From a bacterium (GTDB lineage: Bacteria; Acidobacteriota; Polarisedimenticolia; Polarisedimenticolales; Polarisedimenticolaceae), in NCBI GenBank assembly GCA_024226515.1, contig JAAELQ010000158.1, positions 1-41,563 of the forward strand: DNA of 41,563 bases, in the 5' to 3' direction. The notes under the pieces are model-generated. The model saw only the letters and a program-made list of their open reading frames with translations. It did not search any database and was not told where the DNA came from. Both the position numbers and the translations under genes were made by a program. How positions within the stretch are numbered: the stretch's first letter is position 1; every line of letters begins with the position of its first letter. Positions 32,790 through 41,563 of this stretch are shown in pieces.

Positions 32790-33674
32790 ATGTACTTTCG
32801 CTGCACTCAATGCTTGGGCGCGACCTGGGTCGTACCTTTCGTAGCCCCGTCCGGCAGGGTCCAGTGCGCCGAGTGCGAGGCCGCGTTCGACATCCCGCCG
32901 TGGGGCGAGATGGGCGCGACAGCCGACGAGCACAACGACAAGGCGCTCGAGTTCGCCGAGCAACTCACGATCGACATGCCCAGCGCCTACTCCGTACTGC
33001 TCGGCGTCATGACGTTCAAGCAGGCGCTCGCGGCGATCGCCACGCCGCACTCGACCGCCGGTGCTTCCCGGATCAAGCACTCGCGCAAGACCGGCGGGGC
33101 TGCGGGTGCGGGGGACCGCTTGGCGTCGGGCATCGACGCGGTGCGCCACGCGAGACAGCGGGCCCGCGAGGCCGAGGCGGAGCGGCAACGCGATATCCGC
33201 GCTCGACGCCGGCGCCTGGGCACCCGCATTGCCACCGCGGTCGTGGCGTTTTCGCTGCCCGCCGTGGCCCTGCTCGTGTTGCTTCGCGCGACACGCACGG
33301 AACAGACGGTCGCCGCGAATCTGGATCAGCAGCGACGCCTGGCCCGCGCGGCCGAGGTCACCGAGCTGCACCGGAACGAGGCCGGCGAGATCGTTCGTAT
33401 CTCCGGCCCCGACGCTCCGAGCGTGCTCGCGGCGACGTGCCTGGCGCTCGAGCGCAGCCTTCAGGCGTGCGACCCGCTCGAGATCCGCTTCGCGAGTCCA
33501 CCCAGCCCGGTGCGTCGGATCGGGGTGGTCGAGGCGCAGCCGGGCGGCGAGCTGAAGGCGATCGAGATCCACCGGACGGGCGCGCAGGCCTGGGAGGTTC
33601 GCGCCGACGGGGGCCGGATCCCTATGGACGACGCGCCGGCGTTCCCCGCGGGAACCCCCCGGATCCGGATCTGA
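32790..33674 (+). CDS. MJ0042-type zinc-ribbon single-pass membrane protein
   Basis: A 294-residue protein. The N-terminus is a zinc ribbon with C5xxC8 and C26xxC29 (MYFRCTQC, VQCAECEAAFDIPP), the MJ0042/zinc-ribbon pattern. A linker rich in alanine, arginine and charged residues includes a helical stretch (about 115-145; ARQRAREAEAERQRDIRARRRR) that could be coiled coil. One membrane span lies at about 146-166, then a soluble domain (about 170-294) without recognised family. The zinc-binding end is probably cytoplasmic by the positive-inside rule. Similar domain layouts occur in proteins near gliding or pilus genes. It is divergent from the pilin operon and converges with the caspase gene, 24 bases apart. 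Confidence 0.75.
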   Translation: MYFRCTQCLGATWVVPFVAPSGRVQCAECEAAFDIPPWGEMGATADEHNDKALEFAEQLTIDMPSAYSVLLGVMTFKQALAAIATPHSTAGASRIKHSRKTGGAAGAGDRLASGIDAVRHARQRAREAEAERQRDIRARRRRLGTRIATAVVAFSLPAVALLVLLRATRTEQTVAANLDQQRRLARAAEVTELHRNEAGEIVRISGPDAPSVLAATCLALERSLQACDPLEIRFASPPSPVRRIGVVEAQPGGELKAIEIHRTGAQAWEVRADGGRIPMDDAPAFPAGTPRIRI

Positions 33675-33698
33675 ACCGCAGCACCCCGACCCGCACGT

Positions 33699-35348
33699 TC
33701 AGTGGTCGTGCTCGCCCCGGCCGAGGATGAACATCTTCTTCTGCAGCGCGTAGTCGTTCTCCAGCCGTTCGGGGAGCGCGACGTGCGGCTTCTGCGTCAG
33801 CCCGTGATTCGTCCGCGTCGCGGTCTGGACGCTCTCCTGAACGAAGGTCTTCAGTTCCCACAGCGACATGTCGCGCCGCATTCCCTGCAGCAGGTACCAG
33901 GTGAAGTAACCCGCCTGCTTCAGGTTCCACTCGACGCTGACCGACTTGTCGAACGTGGCGTAGAACACGATGGGCGTGAGCTCGCTGTCGTCCTCCGGGT
34001 GCTCGTGATCGTGCACCAGGTGCATGCCGCGGCTGGAGAAGCCGGCCTCCTCCTTGCCGCCGAGGCTGCGCGTGCTGGCCAGGCGCGGCGTACGGCAGGC
34101 GTCGAGGACGATGTAGCGTTGCTCGAAGTCGGCCTCCATCAGCGCCTGCTCTACCTCGTCGACGCCGATCGAGGAGCGCTCGATCGAGGTCGCCGCTCCC
34201 TCGGGGAGGTCGCCGCACTCCCAGAGACTCGTGTCTTGCACCAGCATCAGGTTCTTCTGGCGTTTCGAGTTCACGCCGTGCCCGGCGAAGTAGAACATCG
34301 CCGAGTCACCGGACTGTTGACTCAGGTCGGCCAGCGCCTGCCGGACGCGCTCGATCGTCGCGTCCGCGTGCTCGTCCCCCGAGATCAGCAGCGTCAGGTT
34401 CTCTTCCGGAACTCCACGGCGCAACATGAACTCGTAGACACGCTCGGCGTCCTTGGCCGCGGCGCGTAGGTTGAGCAGGTCGTAGCACTTGAATTCCGCG
34501 GGGTCGGCGCAGGTGTTCGCCTCGCTGGGGCACGAGGCGCTTCCTCGCGCCTCCTCGCCGACGACGGTCGCGTTGTCGTACGTGTTGACGCCGACGATCA
34601 CCGCATGGACACCCTTGACGGCGTCCCCCAGCTCCAGCGGGGGCAGGTCGACGTCGACGATGCTCCGACTGTCGTTGCCGGCGACGTCGGCGACGGTGAC
34701 GGTGACGTACTCCGGAATCGGGTCGAGCGTCATCACCTGGTCGAAGTCGTAGCCGTTGGGTCCCGGCTTGAAGTTGACCTCGCGGCCGTCAACCGTCAAC
34801 GAGGCCACGCCGCCGGGGTCGATCACCGTTCCGTGAAAGCGAACTTCCGCGGTCTCGCGGTCGGCTTCCAGCACCGTCTCGAGCACCTCGGCGCGCGCGG
34901 ATCGGATGACCGGCGGCTGATTGTCCGTACGCTTCGCGCGGGCCAGCCGCAGGGTCAAAGACTCGTAGAGATCGGGATCGTGCTGGATCTGCCCCTGACT
35001 CTCCTCGAGCTCGAACTCGCGGATCGCGTCCTCGAACTCCTCGGACTCCATCTGGATCAAGCCGAGCAGGTAGTGCGGGTAGTACGGCTCGGTCAGCACG
35101 CCGCTCTCGAACACTCCCGAGTCCGGGTTCTTGCGTAGCGCCTTCTCCAGCAGATCCCGCGCCTGGAGGTAACTCTGCTGGTTGACCCGGTTCTGCGCCT
35201 TCTTGTGCGCCAGCGCGGCGGACTGGCTGACCTTGCGCACCTCGGCGGCGGGCGCGGTGCGCTTGTCGTCCTCGGCCGCGTAGACGCCGAGGCCGATCGC
35301 CGCGGCCAGCAGCGTGATGAAGAAGGCGGTTCGGGATTGTCGGTGCAT
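33699..35348 (-). CDS. Exported caspase-family (clan CD, C14) protease
   Basis: A 549-residue protein with a signal or anchor segment (about 8-25). Residues about 40-140 form a helical TPR-like part (SYLQARDLLEKALRKNPDSG), about 145-245 an Ig-like beta domain (GTVIDPGGVASLTVDGREV), and about 250-500 the caspase p20-like domain. The catalytic pair is H357 in FYFAGHGVNS and C418 in IVLDACRTPR; HAVIVGVNTYDN is the first core strand. Such caspase homologues cleave after basic or acidic residues. The location outside the cytoplasm is unusual, since most bacterial C14 proteins are cytosolic. It begins nine bases after the PorV-like barrel gene and ends the operon. Confidence 0.88.
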   Translation of the reverse strand: MHRQSRTAFFITLLAAAIGLGVYAAEDDKRTAPAAEVRKVSQSAALAHKKAQNRVNQQSYLQARDLLEKALRKNPDSGVFESGVLTEPYYPHYLLGLIQMESEEFEDAIREFELEESQGQIQHDPDLYESLTLRLARAKRTDNQPPVIRSARAEVLETVLEADRETAEVRFHGTVIDPGGVASLTVDGREVNFKPGPNGYDFDQVMTLDPIPEYVTVTVADVAGNDSRSIVDVDLPPLELGDAVKGVHAVIVGVNTYDNATVVGEEARGSASCPSEANTCADPAEFKCYDLLNLRAAAKDAERVYEFMLRRGVPEENLTLLISGDEHADATIERVRQALADLSQQSGDSAMFYFAGHGVNSKRQKNLMLVQDTSLWECGDLPEGAATSIERSSIGVDEVEQALMEADFEQRYIVLDACRTPRLASTRSLGGKEEAGFSSRGMHLVHDHEHPEDDSELTPIVFYATFDKSVSVEWNLKQAGYFTWYLLQGMRRDMSLWELKTFVQESVQTATRTNHGLTQKPHVALPERLENDYALQKKMFILGRGEHDH

Positions 35349-35357
35349 GGCTCCAGC

Positions 35358-36755
35358 CTAGAACTTGTAGATCATCGAGATTACACCCTCGGTGGCGATC
35401 TCCGAAAGGTCGATCGCCGCGTCGAGCTGAATATTGTTGCCCAGCACCAGCCCGACGCCCAGGGAGTAGTGGCTCAAGTCGTCGCGGCCGGGGAAGTTGT
35501 CGTTGCTGCCCAGGCCGAAGCCGCCCGGCTCGAAGTCCGAACGCAGGCGATTGTCGCGGTCCTCGTGAAAGCCTGCGCGCAGCAGGATGCGGCGCGTCTT
35601 GTTCTCGAGCGGCAGGATGTACTCCGCCCCGAGGTGGAGGTTCGTCTGATCGTCGAGGGTGAAGCTCGCGTCCTCCTCGCTGCCGAAGCCGGCGGTCAGG
35701 ACGTTGAGACGCGAGTCGAAGCCCTCGACCAGGTCGCCGTACTCGATGCGCGACGCGTCGAGCGCCAGCGTCAGGCCGTTGATCGGCTTCCACGAGATGC
35801 CCGCGCCGAACAGGTCCGGCACGTGAAATTCGTTGTTCAGGACGAACGAGTTGTTTTCCGCGGTGACCAGTGTGTCGGTCTCGTTGAGAAACACGCGCGA
35901 GGTGATCGTGCCCGGAATCAGCGCCGGGTCGATCGTGCGCGCCGTGAGCACCTCGTCGAACTCGAAGTCGCCGCCCTGGCGAAACACGCCGCCGATCGAA
36001 AACTGCGGTACGACCTGCCACAGAAAACCCGCGGTGAACGTCACGTCCGAGTCGCTGTCGTCGACGTCCGTGCGGTACATCTCCAGCGGCACCCCCGCGA
36101 AATCCGGGTTGCCGATGATGTTCCCGGTCGGGTCGATGTACGTGTTGACGATCTTCGATTCGAGGTCGAGCGTGGCAAAGGACACCGTCAATCCGAGGCG
36201 AAACTTGTCGTGCGGCTTGAACGCCGCGCTGGCGTTCCAGTTGACGAGGTAGACGTCGATCTCGCCCTCGCCGCTGCGGATGTCGCTCTCGTCGCCGAAC
36301 AGGAACTCGAAACGGTTGACCGTGCTGTTCGAGATGTTGATCACTTCCTGGCGCGAGATGCCCAGCGAGAACCAGGTCGAGGGGTAGACGTAGGACAGGA
36401 ACGAGGGGCTGATCACGCTGTCCGACGAGGTCTCGACCAGCACGTCATAGCCCTCGTTGGGCAGGAACGGGTCGCGAAATCCACGCGCGGTCGGAACGGA
36501 GTCGCGGCTCGCTGCGCGCACCTCGACGAAGAACTGCGGCGAGAGCAGCGTCGTCAGGCCGGCGGGGTTGGCCTGCGCCGCGGTGGCATCGTCGGCCAGC
36601 GAGATGAACGCGCCGCCCATGCCCAGCGACCGGCCGCCCGGGTTGATGAAGTTGAACGGCAGGTCGCGGAAGATCTCCTCGTCCGTGATGGCTCGCGCCG
36701 GCAGCGCCGCAGCAACGGCGGCGAGAAGGATCAGTAGCGTGGCGCGGATTCTCAC
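35358..36755 (-). CDS. PorV/FadL-family outer-membrane beta-barrel protein
   Basis: A 465-residue protein with a signal peptide (about 1-22, ending ARA). The first mature segment INPGGRSLGMGGAFISLADD followed by ATAAQANPAGL is the signature of the PorV/UPF0164 branch of the FadL outer-membrane family, where an N-terminal plug enters a 14-strand barrel. The rest alternates strands, and the protein ends in a terminal phenylalanine (MIYKF), the beta-signal read by the BAM complex. FadL members carry hydrophobic compounds; PorV members shuttle secreted proteins in type IX secretion. ATG 36755 overlaps the end of the FG-GAP gene (ATGA), and the exported caspase follows nine bases after its end. 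Confidence 0.88.
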   Translation of the reverse strand: MRIRATLLILLAAVAAALPARAITDEEIFRDLPFNFINPGGRSLGMGGAFISLADDATAAQANPAGLTTLLSPQFFVEVRAASRDSVPTARGFRDPFLPNEGYDVLVETSSDSVISPSFLSYVYPSTWFSLGISRQEVINISNSTVNRFEFLFGDESDIRSGEGEIDVYLVNWNASAAFKPHDKFRLGLTVSFATLDLESKIVNTYIDPTGNIIGNPDFAGVPLEMYRTDVDDSDSDVTFTAGFLWQVVPQFSIGGVFRQGGDFEFDEVLTARTIDPALIPGTITSRVFLNETDTLVTAENNSFVLNNEFHVPDLFGAGISWKPINGLTLALDASRIEYGDLVEGFDSRLNVLTAGFGSEEDASFTLDDQTNLHLGAEYILPLENKTRRILLRAGFHEDRDNRLRSDFEPGGFGLGSNDNFPGRDDLSHYSLGVGLVLGNNIQLDAAIDLSEIATEGVISMIYKF

Positions 36756-39700
36756 GGCCGCTCAGGCCTCCGGTTGCCGCCGGTGCGCGGGCCGTGCGGT
36801 CGGCCGGCGCCGACTCCGGGGCGCAGGTTCTTTCTCGCCGTTCCGCCGACACCGAGGACGCGCAGCTCGCGCACGCGGCTGACCGTCGGCCGCTCCAGCC
36901 CGTCGAGGGCGAAGACGGCGTAGTAGACGATTCCCTCGGGGTCGGAACGCGCCAGATCGACGACGCGGTCCCACGTCTCCTCGGGGACGCGCCAGGTGGA
37001 TTGCGTGAGGTCGAACTCCGCGCCGGAGTCCACGCGTGGCCAGGCCAGAGCGGGTGTGCCCGCGAAGCGAACCCTGAAGCGGTCGTTGTGGTTGGGGGCC
37101 CAGATCAACTCGGGCGGTTGGCTCGGCTCGAACTCGGCTCCGTCGAACGGCGAGATCAGCACCGGCGGGCCGGCGGCGGTCACGCGCAGCACGCGGAACT
37201 CGAGGTCGTCGGTGTTCGCGGCGGCGTCGGTGGGGATGATTCGCCAGAAGACCGGTGCACCGCGGAAGTCGAGGCTCTGTCCCAGCAACAGGATGCGGCC
37301 CCACAGCTCGTCGTCGGGCGCGAACACCTGATAGCTTCCGGCCGTCGCGGCCTGGATCTCGTCGCTGCGCTCCACCACCGATTCGAACTCCGGGTTTCTC
37401 GACCACTCGACGACGAACGACTCGAAGGCTCCGCTGTTCCACGAGAACGCCAGGGGAGGCGAGTCGGGGAACACGTCCTCGTTGGTCGCGGGGCCGGCCA
37501 GCCGGAAGGTCGGCGGCGGGATCTCCGCCGTGGTCCGCAGCTTGGTCTCCGTCACGCTGTTGTACGGCTGCGAGATCCACGGCGTGCGCGGGAAGTACGG
37601 CGAGTCGGCGGACGTGCGCAGTCGCCAGTGATACGCGTTGATCGGCTCGGATCCGCACAGGCCGTTTCCGACCCCGGTGCAGTCGGCGTCGGTCTCGCAC
37701 GGCGTGCGGTTCTCGCACAGCCGCCGCTCGGCGGGAAGCTCGTCCACGATCGCCGAGAGCTCGACCGTGCTGCCCGCGGCCCCCGGCATGCCGCTGTCGG
37801 TCGTGTCGCCGCTCGAGACGGTCGCGCCGTCGAAGTCGACGCCCAGCGGCTCGGCCTGCCAGTCGAGACGGATGCGATCGCGACCCGCCGCCGAGCGCGC
37901 GACGTGGCTCAGCCGGAACGAGTCCTCCGAGTCGGATCGACCGAGCAGGCCGATGGTGCTGTCGTCGAGTCGGAGCTGGTCCCGCGGGCGGCCGACGCCG
38001 CCCGTGCCGTTGCCGAGGAAGGTCAGCACGCGACCCTCCGCGGCCAGTCCGTCGTCGCCGTAGAACGGCGCACCCGCCACGATGTCGGCGAAGCCGTCGC
38101 CGTTGATGTCTCCCGCGCCGTCCAGCGCCGAACCCAGACGTTCGTCGGCATAGTCCGTCTCGCCGATCCAGGACGGCGTCGCCGAGAGCCCCGCGGCCGA
38201 GCCGTCGTAGAGCAGCACGCGTCCCTCGCGCGTCTCGCCGTTGGAGTAGAACGGCGCGCCGACGAGAACGTCGCCGAAACCGTCGCCGTTGACGTCGCCC
38301 GCGTCCGCGACCGCACCGCCGACGTTGGCGGAGTCCTGGTCCAGCTCGACGCTCCACGCCGGGTCGAGCGACAGCCCGGAGGCGTCGCCCAGATAGAGGT
38401 ATGCGACGCCCTCGTTGAGCTGGCCGTTGTCGAACCCCGGGGCGCCGACGAGCGCGTCGGAGAAGCCGTCGCCGTTGACGTCGCCGGCGTGCGACGTCGA
38501 CGCGCCGAACAGGGCGCCCGCCTGGGCCAGGCCCTGCGTCCAGATCGGCTGCAGCGAGAGGCCGGCGGCCGATCCGAGGTAGAGATACGCCCGGCCGCCG
38601 CGGGTCACGCCGTCGTCGAAGACGCTGGCGCCGACGAGCAGGTCGCCGTAGCCGTCGGAGTTGACGTCACCCGCCGAGCCGACGGAGACGCCGAACTGCG
38701 CGGACTGCTGGTCGCTCTCTCCGGTCCACACCGGAAGTTCCGAGGGCCCGTCCGGCGAGCCCGCGAAGACGAACGCCTGTCCCTCGTCGATCTGCAGTCC
38801 CTCGCCCAGCGGCACGCCGACCACGATGTCGCCGAAGCCGTCGCCGTTGACGTCGCCCGCCGCCGCGACGGCCGTGCCGAAGTTCGCCTCGCGCTGTCCG
38901 CCCTCGGCGGTCCAGTCGGGAACGATGGAGGGGCCGTCGAACGATCCGAGATGGACCTGAATCCGTCCCTCGTCTTCTTGACCGTTGTCGTAGCGCGCCG
39001 CGCCGAGGACGAGATCCGCCAGCCCGTCGCCGTTCAGGTCCCCGGCGCCCGCGACCGAGCTTCCCAGTCGCGAGAAGTCCTGGTCTCCCTCGACCGTCCA
39101 GTCGGGCTCCGTCGAGGGGCCCGCCGGCGAGCCGTAGTAGACGAGGACGAGCCCGCGGTTGCACTTCGAGAATTCTCCGCAGTCTTCTCCGTCGACGAGC
39201 GGCGCGCCGACGACGACATCGGCGTAACCGTCTCCGTTCACGTCACCCGCGTAGCTGACCGATTCGCCGAGGCGCCCGAAGATCTCGTCGCTCTCCGCCG
39301 ACCAGACGGGCGTCGCCGCCAGGCCCGAGGCCGAGCCGAGGTAGACCAACGCCCGGCCCTCCTCGATCTCCGGGTTCTCGAAGCTGGGGCTGCCGACGAT
39401 GACGTCGTCGAAGCCGTCGCCGTCGACATCTCCCGCCGCGGAGACGGAGCTGCCGAGCTGCGCGTTGACCGCGTCGCCCTCCGCGCTCCAGGCAGGCGAT
39501 GCGGCGAGCCCGGTCGAGGAACCGAGGAAGGCGAACGCGGCACCTTCGTTGACCTCGCCGTTGTCGAAGGCGGCGGCGCCGACGATGATGTCGTCGAAGC
39601 CGTCGCCGTTGACGTCGCCCGCGGTCGAGACGGCGCGGCCGAATCGGGCGCGCGCCTGATCCGACTCTGCGGTCCACGACGGCGACGCGGGCAAGCCGGT

Positions 39701-40726
39701 CGCCGAGCCGAGGAAGACGTCGACCCGGCCCTCGCCGTCCTCGCCGTTGGTGTGGTTGTCCGCGGCGATCGCGACGTCGTCGAAGCCGTCGCCGTTGACG
39801 TCGCCGGCCGGCCCCACGGCGGAGCCGAAGAGCCCCTCGGCCTGGTCGCCGTCGGAGGTCCAGGTCGGCGACGTGGCGAGTCCGTTCGAGCTGCCGAGGA
39901 ACAGGAAGGCGCGGCCCTGCTTGAACAGCCCGTTATCGAAGTCCGGCGCGCCGACGATCACGTCGCTGAAGCCATCGCCGTTGACGTCGCCGGCGGTGGC
40001 CAGCGCCTGCGCGAAGTTGGCCCGCGAGCGGTTGCCGTCGGCCAGCCAGTCCGGCGTGTCCGCCAGGCTCGACCGTGCGGAGCGCGATCCCGCGCCGACG
40101 AGCAGCAGCGAGATCCCGTCGGCCTCCTCGTCCGCTGCGAGGGTCAGGCGATCGCCGTCGAGCGCGATCCGGCCGCCCTCGGTCGCCTCGAGGCACACGG
40201 CACGCCGCCCCTCGCGGTAGAAGCAGATGGAGCCGTGGTCTGCAGCGGGGACAGGCTCGAGATCCGTGGCGACGCGGTAGATCGCCTCCGACGGTCCGTC
40301 ACGGTCCGGATCGTTCCACGCCGGGCGAATGGACAGCCCCCCCGGGGCGTTGTGCCAGCGCTCGCTGACCGGGCCTCGTCGAAAGAGGACCTCGTCGTCG
40401 GCCGCGAGCGGTTCCACCGAATCGACCGCCCGCCCGTCGACGCGATCGAGCGCCAGGCTCAGACTCCAGGACGGCGAGGCGACGCTGCGTCGGACGATCT
40501 CCGTCCCGTCCGCGCGGAAACGGAGGCGCAGGTTCTGGGCGCGGTTGGCGGCGTGCAGACCGTCCTGCACGCTGACGCGGTATTCGGCGCGGCGGATGTT
40601 CTCCCGAGTGGCGGACCACCACGGCTGCGAGCGTTCGCCGTCCGCGAGCGCGCATAGCGGAAGCGTCGCGAACAGGGCGCCCGCGACGGCAGCGTTCCTG
40701 ACCTTGGGGGGCAGCAGGTGGGACAA
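36752..40726 (-). CDS. Large secreted FG-GAP (integrin-alpha-like) beta-propeller protein
   Basis: About 1324 residues from TTG 40726, which yields MSHLLPPKVRNAAVAGALFA, a good signal peptide; the frame is open back to a TTG at 40789 that would add a long polar N-terminus overlapping the neighbouring gene. From about residue 255 to 935 there are eleven FG-GAP units of about 62 residues, each with a calcium loop of the type GDVNGDGFDDVIVGAP and a closing LGSxxGL segment. Eleven exceeds the seven of one propeller, so there may be one and a half or two. The C-terminal part has Cys-rich and FN3-like modules and a basic, proline/glycine-rich tail (TARKNLRPGVGAGRPHGP). Likely a surface adhesin or binding protein; it shares an operon with the PorV-like barrel. 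Confidence 0.85.
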   Translation of the reverse strand: MSHLLPPKVRNAAVAGALFATLPLCALADGERSQPWWSATRENIRRAEYRVSVQDGLHAANRAQNLRLRFRADGTEIVRRSVASPSWSLSLALDRVDGRAVDSVEPLAADDEVLFRRGPVSERWHNAPGGLSIRPAWNDPDRDGPSEAIYRVATDLEPVPAADHGSICFYREGRRAVCLEATEGGRIALDGDRLTLAADEEADGISLLLVGAGSRSARSSLADTPDWLADGNRSRANFAQALATAGDVNGDGFSDVIVGAPDFDNGLFKQGRAFLFLGSSNGLATSPTWTSDGDQAEGLFGSAVGPAGDVNGDGFDDVAIAADNHTNGEDGEGRVDVFLGSATGLPASPSWTAESDQARARFGRAVSTAGDVNGDGFDDIIVGAAAFDNGEVNEGAAFAFLGSSTGLAASPAWSAEGDAVNAQLGSSVSAAGDVDGDGFDDVIVGSPSFENPEIEEGRALVYLGSASGLAATPVWSAESDEIFGRLGESVSYAGDVNGDGYADVVVGAPLVDGEDCGEFSKCNRGLVLVYYGSPAGPSTEPDWTVEGDQDFSRLGSSVAGAGDLNGDGLADLVLGAARYDNGQEDEGRIQVHLGSFDGPSIVPDWTAEGGQREANFGTAVAAAGDVNGDGFGDIVVGVPLGEGLQIDEGQAFVFAGSPDGPSELPVWTGESDQQSAQFGVSVGSAGDVNSDGYGDLLVGASVFDDGVTRGGRAYLYLGSAAGLSLQPIWTQGLAQAGALFGASTSHAGDVNGDGFSDALVGAPGFDNGQLNEGVAYLYLGDASGLSLDPAWSVELDQDSANVGGAVADAGDVNGDGFGDVLVGAPFYSNGETREGRVLLYDGSAAGLSATPSWIGETDYADERLGSALDGAGDINGDGFADIVAGAPFYGDDGLAAEGRVLTFLGNGTGGVGRPRDQLRLDDSTIGLLGRSDSEDSFRLSHVARSAAGRDRIRLDWQAEPLGVDFDGATVSSGDTTDSGMPGAAGSTVELSAIVDELPAERRLCENRTPCETDADCTGVGNGLCGSEPINAYHWRLRTSADSPYFPRTPWISQPYNSVTETKLRTTAEIPPPTFRLAGPATNEDVFPDSPPLAFSWNSGAFESFVVEWSRNPEFESVVERSDEIQAATAGSYQVFAPDDELWGRILLLGQSLDFRGAPVFWRIIPTDAAANTDDLEFRVLRVTAAGPPVLISPFDGAEFEPSQPPELIWAPNHNDRFRVRFAGTPALAWPRVDSGAEFDLTQSTWRVPEETWDRVVDLARSDPEGIVYYAVFALDGLERPTVSRVRELRVLGVGGTARKNLRPGVGAGRPHGPRTGGNRRPERP
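38000..40010. repeat. 186-bp coding tandem repeat (FG-GAP units)
   Basis: Eleven units with the landmark CCGTCGCCGTTGACGTCGCC recurring about every 186 bases (for example 39972, 39786, 39600). Each unit encodes one FG-GAP calcium loop. The DNA is more diverged than the TSP3 array 2, so it is an old expansion. Confidence 0.8.
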
Positions 40727-40740
40727 GACCGGCGTGCTCG

Positions 40741-41563
40741 TCAGGGACAGGGAGTCGTGGTCGGATACGGCGGCAGCGGCCGGGGGCAACAGCCGCTACA
40801 CCCTGCGGGGTTGGCGCACCCCGGAGGCTGCTCGCCCTGCGCGGTCAGCGCGGTCACCAGGTAGTAGTACGCATCGACCGGTGCCGGGTCGTCGTTCTCG
40901 ATGTAGTACGTCTGCGTCGACTGCTGCACGACCGAGAAGGTGATTCCTCCGTCGCACAGATCCTCCCGCCCGCCGCGGTACACCTTGTACAGGAACGCGC
41001 CGTCCATCGAGATCCACTCCATGCGAAACCGGCGCATCTGGGCCTCGGTGACCCACGTCACGCCGCACATGTCCACGATCGTGTCGCCCTCGTTCGGGCT
41101 ACCGAGTGCCGAACAGCCGACCGGAGGCGCGGCGACCGAGTTGATCTGTGCATAGGCGCCGCCCGTTCCGGTCGTGGGGAACGAGGCGAAGGTCGTGGTC
41201 AGCGAGAATTGCTCGGTGTTGATGTCCCACGTCGCCACCTCGCCCACGGTGGGGTTGTAGGGGTTGTGGGTCGGCGACTGCTGCAGGTGGCCCTGGATGT
41301 TGATCGCCATGATGATCTGGTCGCCGCTCAGCGTGGCGCCGACGACGTTCATCGCCTCGTCCATCAGGTCGTTGCCGTCGAACACCTCGGCGCGGCCGCC
41401 CGGAGCGGCGGTCTCGTCGAGGATCCAGTTTCCGCAGCCGCTCCCGCCGGACCGCTTGTAGCGGATCAGGTCCCACCTCTCGTAGTCGATCTGGTTGACC
41501 CCGAGCGTCGCGGCGGCGTCGAGACTGACCACCATGCTGCCGTCCGGCTCGAGGTAGACGGCA
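40741..41563 (-). CDS. Secreted protein of unknown function, 3' part only
   Basis: The frame is open from the right window edge, so the start is missing; about 273 residues are visible. The sequence is beta-rich: SLDAAATLGVNQIDYERWDL, then a region with VGATLSGDQIIMAINIQGHL, and a C-terminal FN3-like module (RFRMEWISMDGAFLYKVYRG followed by YYYLVTALTAQGE). The last 20 residues are cysteine- and proline-rich (CSGCCPRPLPPYP). A comparable FN3-like module occurs twice in the giant phosphoesterase, which suggests shared secretion or surface placement. It is the first visible gene of the operon with the FG-GAP, PorV-like and caspase genes, ending 15 or fewer bases before the FG-GAP start. Confidence 0.7.
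   Translation of the reverse strand, partial: AVYLEPDGSMVVSLDAAATLGVNQIDYERWDLIRYKRSGGSGCGNWILDETAAPGGRAEVFDGNDLMDEAMNVVGATLSGDQIIMAINIQGHLQQSPTHNPYNPTVGEVATWDINTEQFSLTTTFASFPTTGTGGAYAQINSVAAPPVGCSALGSPNEGDTIVDMCGVTWVTEAQMRRFRMEWISMDGAFLYKVYRGGREDLCDGGITFSVVQQSTQTYYIENDDPAPVDAYYYLVTALTAQGEQPPGCANPAGCSGCCPRPLPPYPTTTPCP

Noticed and set aside
36794..40657. A 1287-codon open frame on the plus strand, antisense to the FG-GAP gene
   Set aside because: It mirrors the repeat structure of the FG-GAP gene, has no export signal, no recognisable domain, and its amino-acid content (V, R, A, D) is that of the complement of a GC-rich gene. A shadow frame.

Overview
The window is about 41.5 kb of very GC-rich, densely coded bacterial DNA. 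No stretch longer than 300 bases lacks a gene. The cell is Gram-negative: there is a FadL/PorV-type outer-membrane barrel, several exported proteins and a minor-pilin operon. Giant calcium-binding thrombospondin type-3 (TSP3) proteins, MopE-like metal-binding segments, FG-GAP propellers, a TolB-like/M28 peptidase pair and UGA-coded selenocysteine together suggest a free-living environmental lineage such as Acidobacteriota (Thermoanaerobaculia/Polarisedimenticolia-like) or Myxococcota. That placement is inference from gene content, not a phylogenetic result.

Layout. 1-143 (-) is the 5' end of a REP-associated/IS200-like tyrosine transposase running off the left edge. 272-9938 (-) is a TPR lipid-free exported protein followed, with an 11-bp overlap, by a 2942-residue secreted metallophosphoesterase carrying about 32 TSP3 units, a PKD domain and an embedded FGE-sulfatase-like domain. 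10089-13069 (+) is a translationally coupled TolB-like propeller and M28 peptidase pair. 13123-16075 holds an aminotransferase (+), a convergent TlpA-like thioredoxin (-) and an AhpD-like peroxidase (-) whose active-site second cysteine is an in-frame TGA followed by a SECIS-like hairpin, so it is read here as a selenoprotein. Next come an elongator-type tRNA-Met(CAT) (-) and a 57-residue zinc-finger gene (+). 16511-20031 (+) is a tight haem-precursor operon: hemB, a YgjP/SprT-like metallopeptidase, hemL, and a UPF0173 metallo-hydrolase. 20028-23555 (-) holds a CHASE2-PAS-GGDEF-EAL sensor and elongation factor P. 23711-26388 (+) is a coupled pair of exported proteins, one a matrixin-type metalloprotease. 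26405-32549 (-) is a minor pilin operon (FimT/GspH, PilV, PilW, PilX) followed by a GT-C-like membrane protein with a TPR tail. 32790-33674 (+) is a zinc-ribbon membrane protein. 33699-41563 (-) is an operon of a partial secreted protein, an 11-blade FG-GAP protein, a PorV/FadL-like barrel and an exported caspase-family protease.

How it fits together. Most of the window serves the cell envelope and surface: pili, propeller and TSP3 surface proteins, exported proteases and phosphatases. Embedded in it are housekeeping genes (hemB, hemL, efp, tRNA). The points most worth following are the UGA-containing AhpD gene, a short dispersed repeat that brackets the giant phosphoesterase gene and sits next to a RAYT-like transposase, and the caspase/PorV-like/FG-GAP operon.
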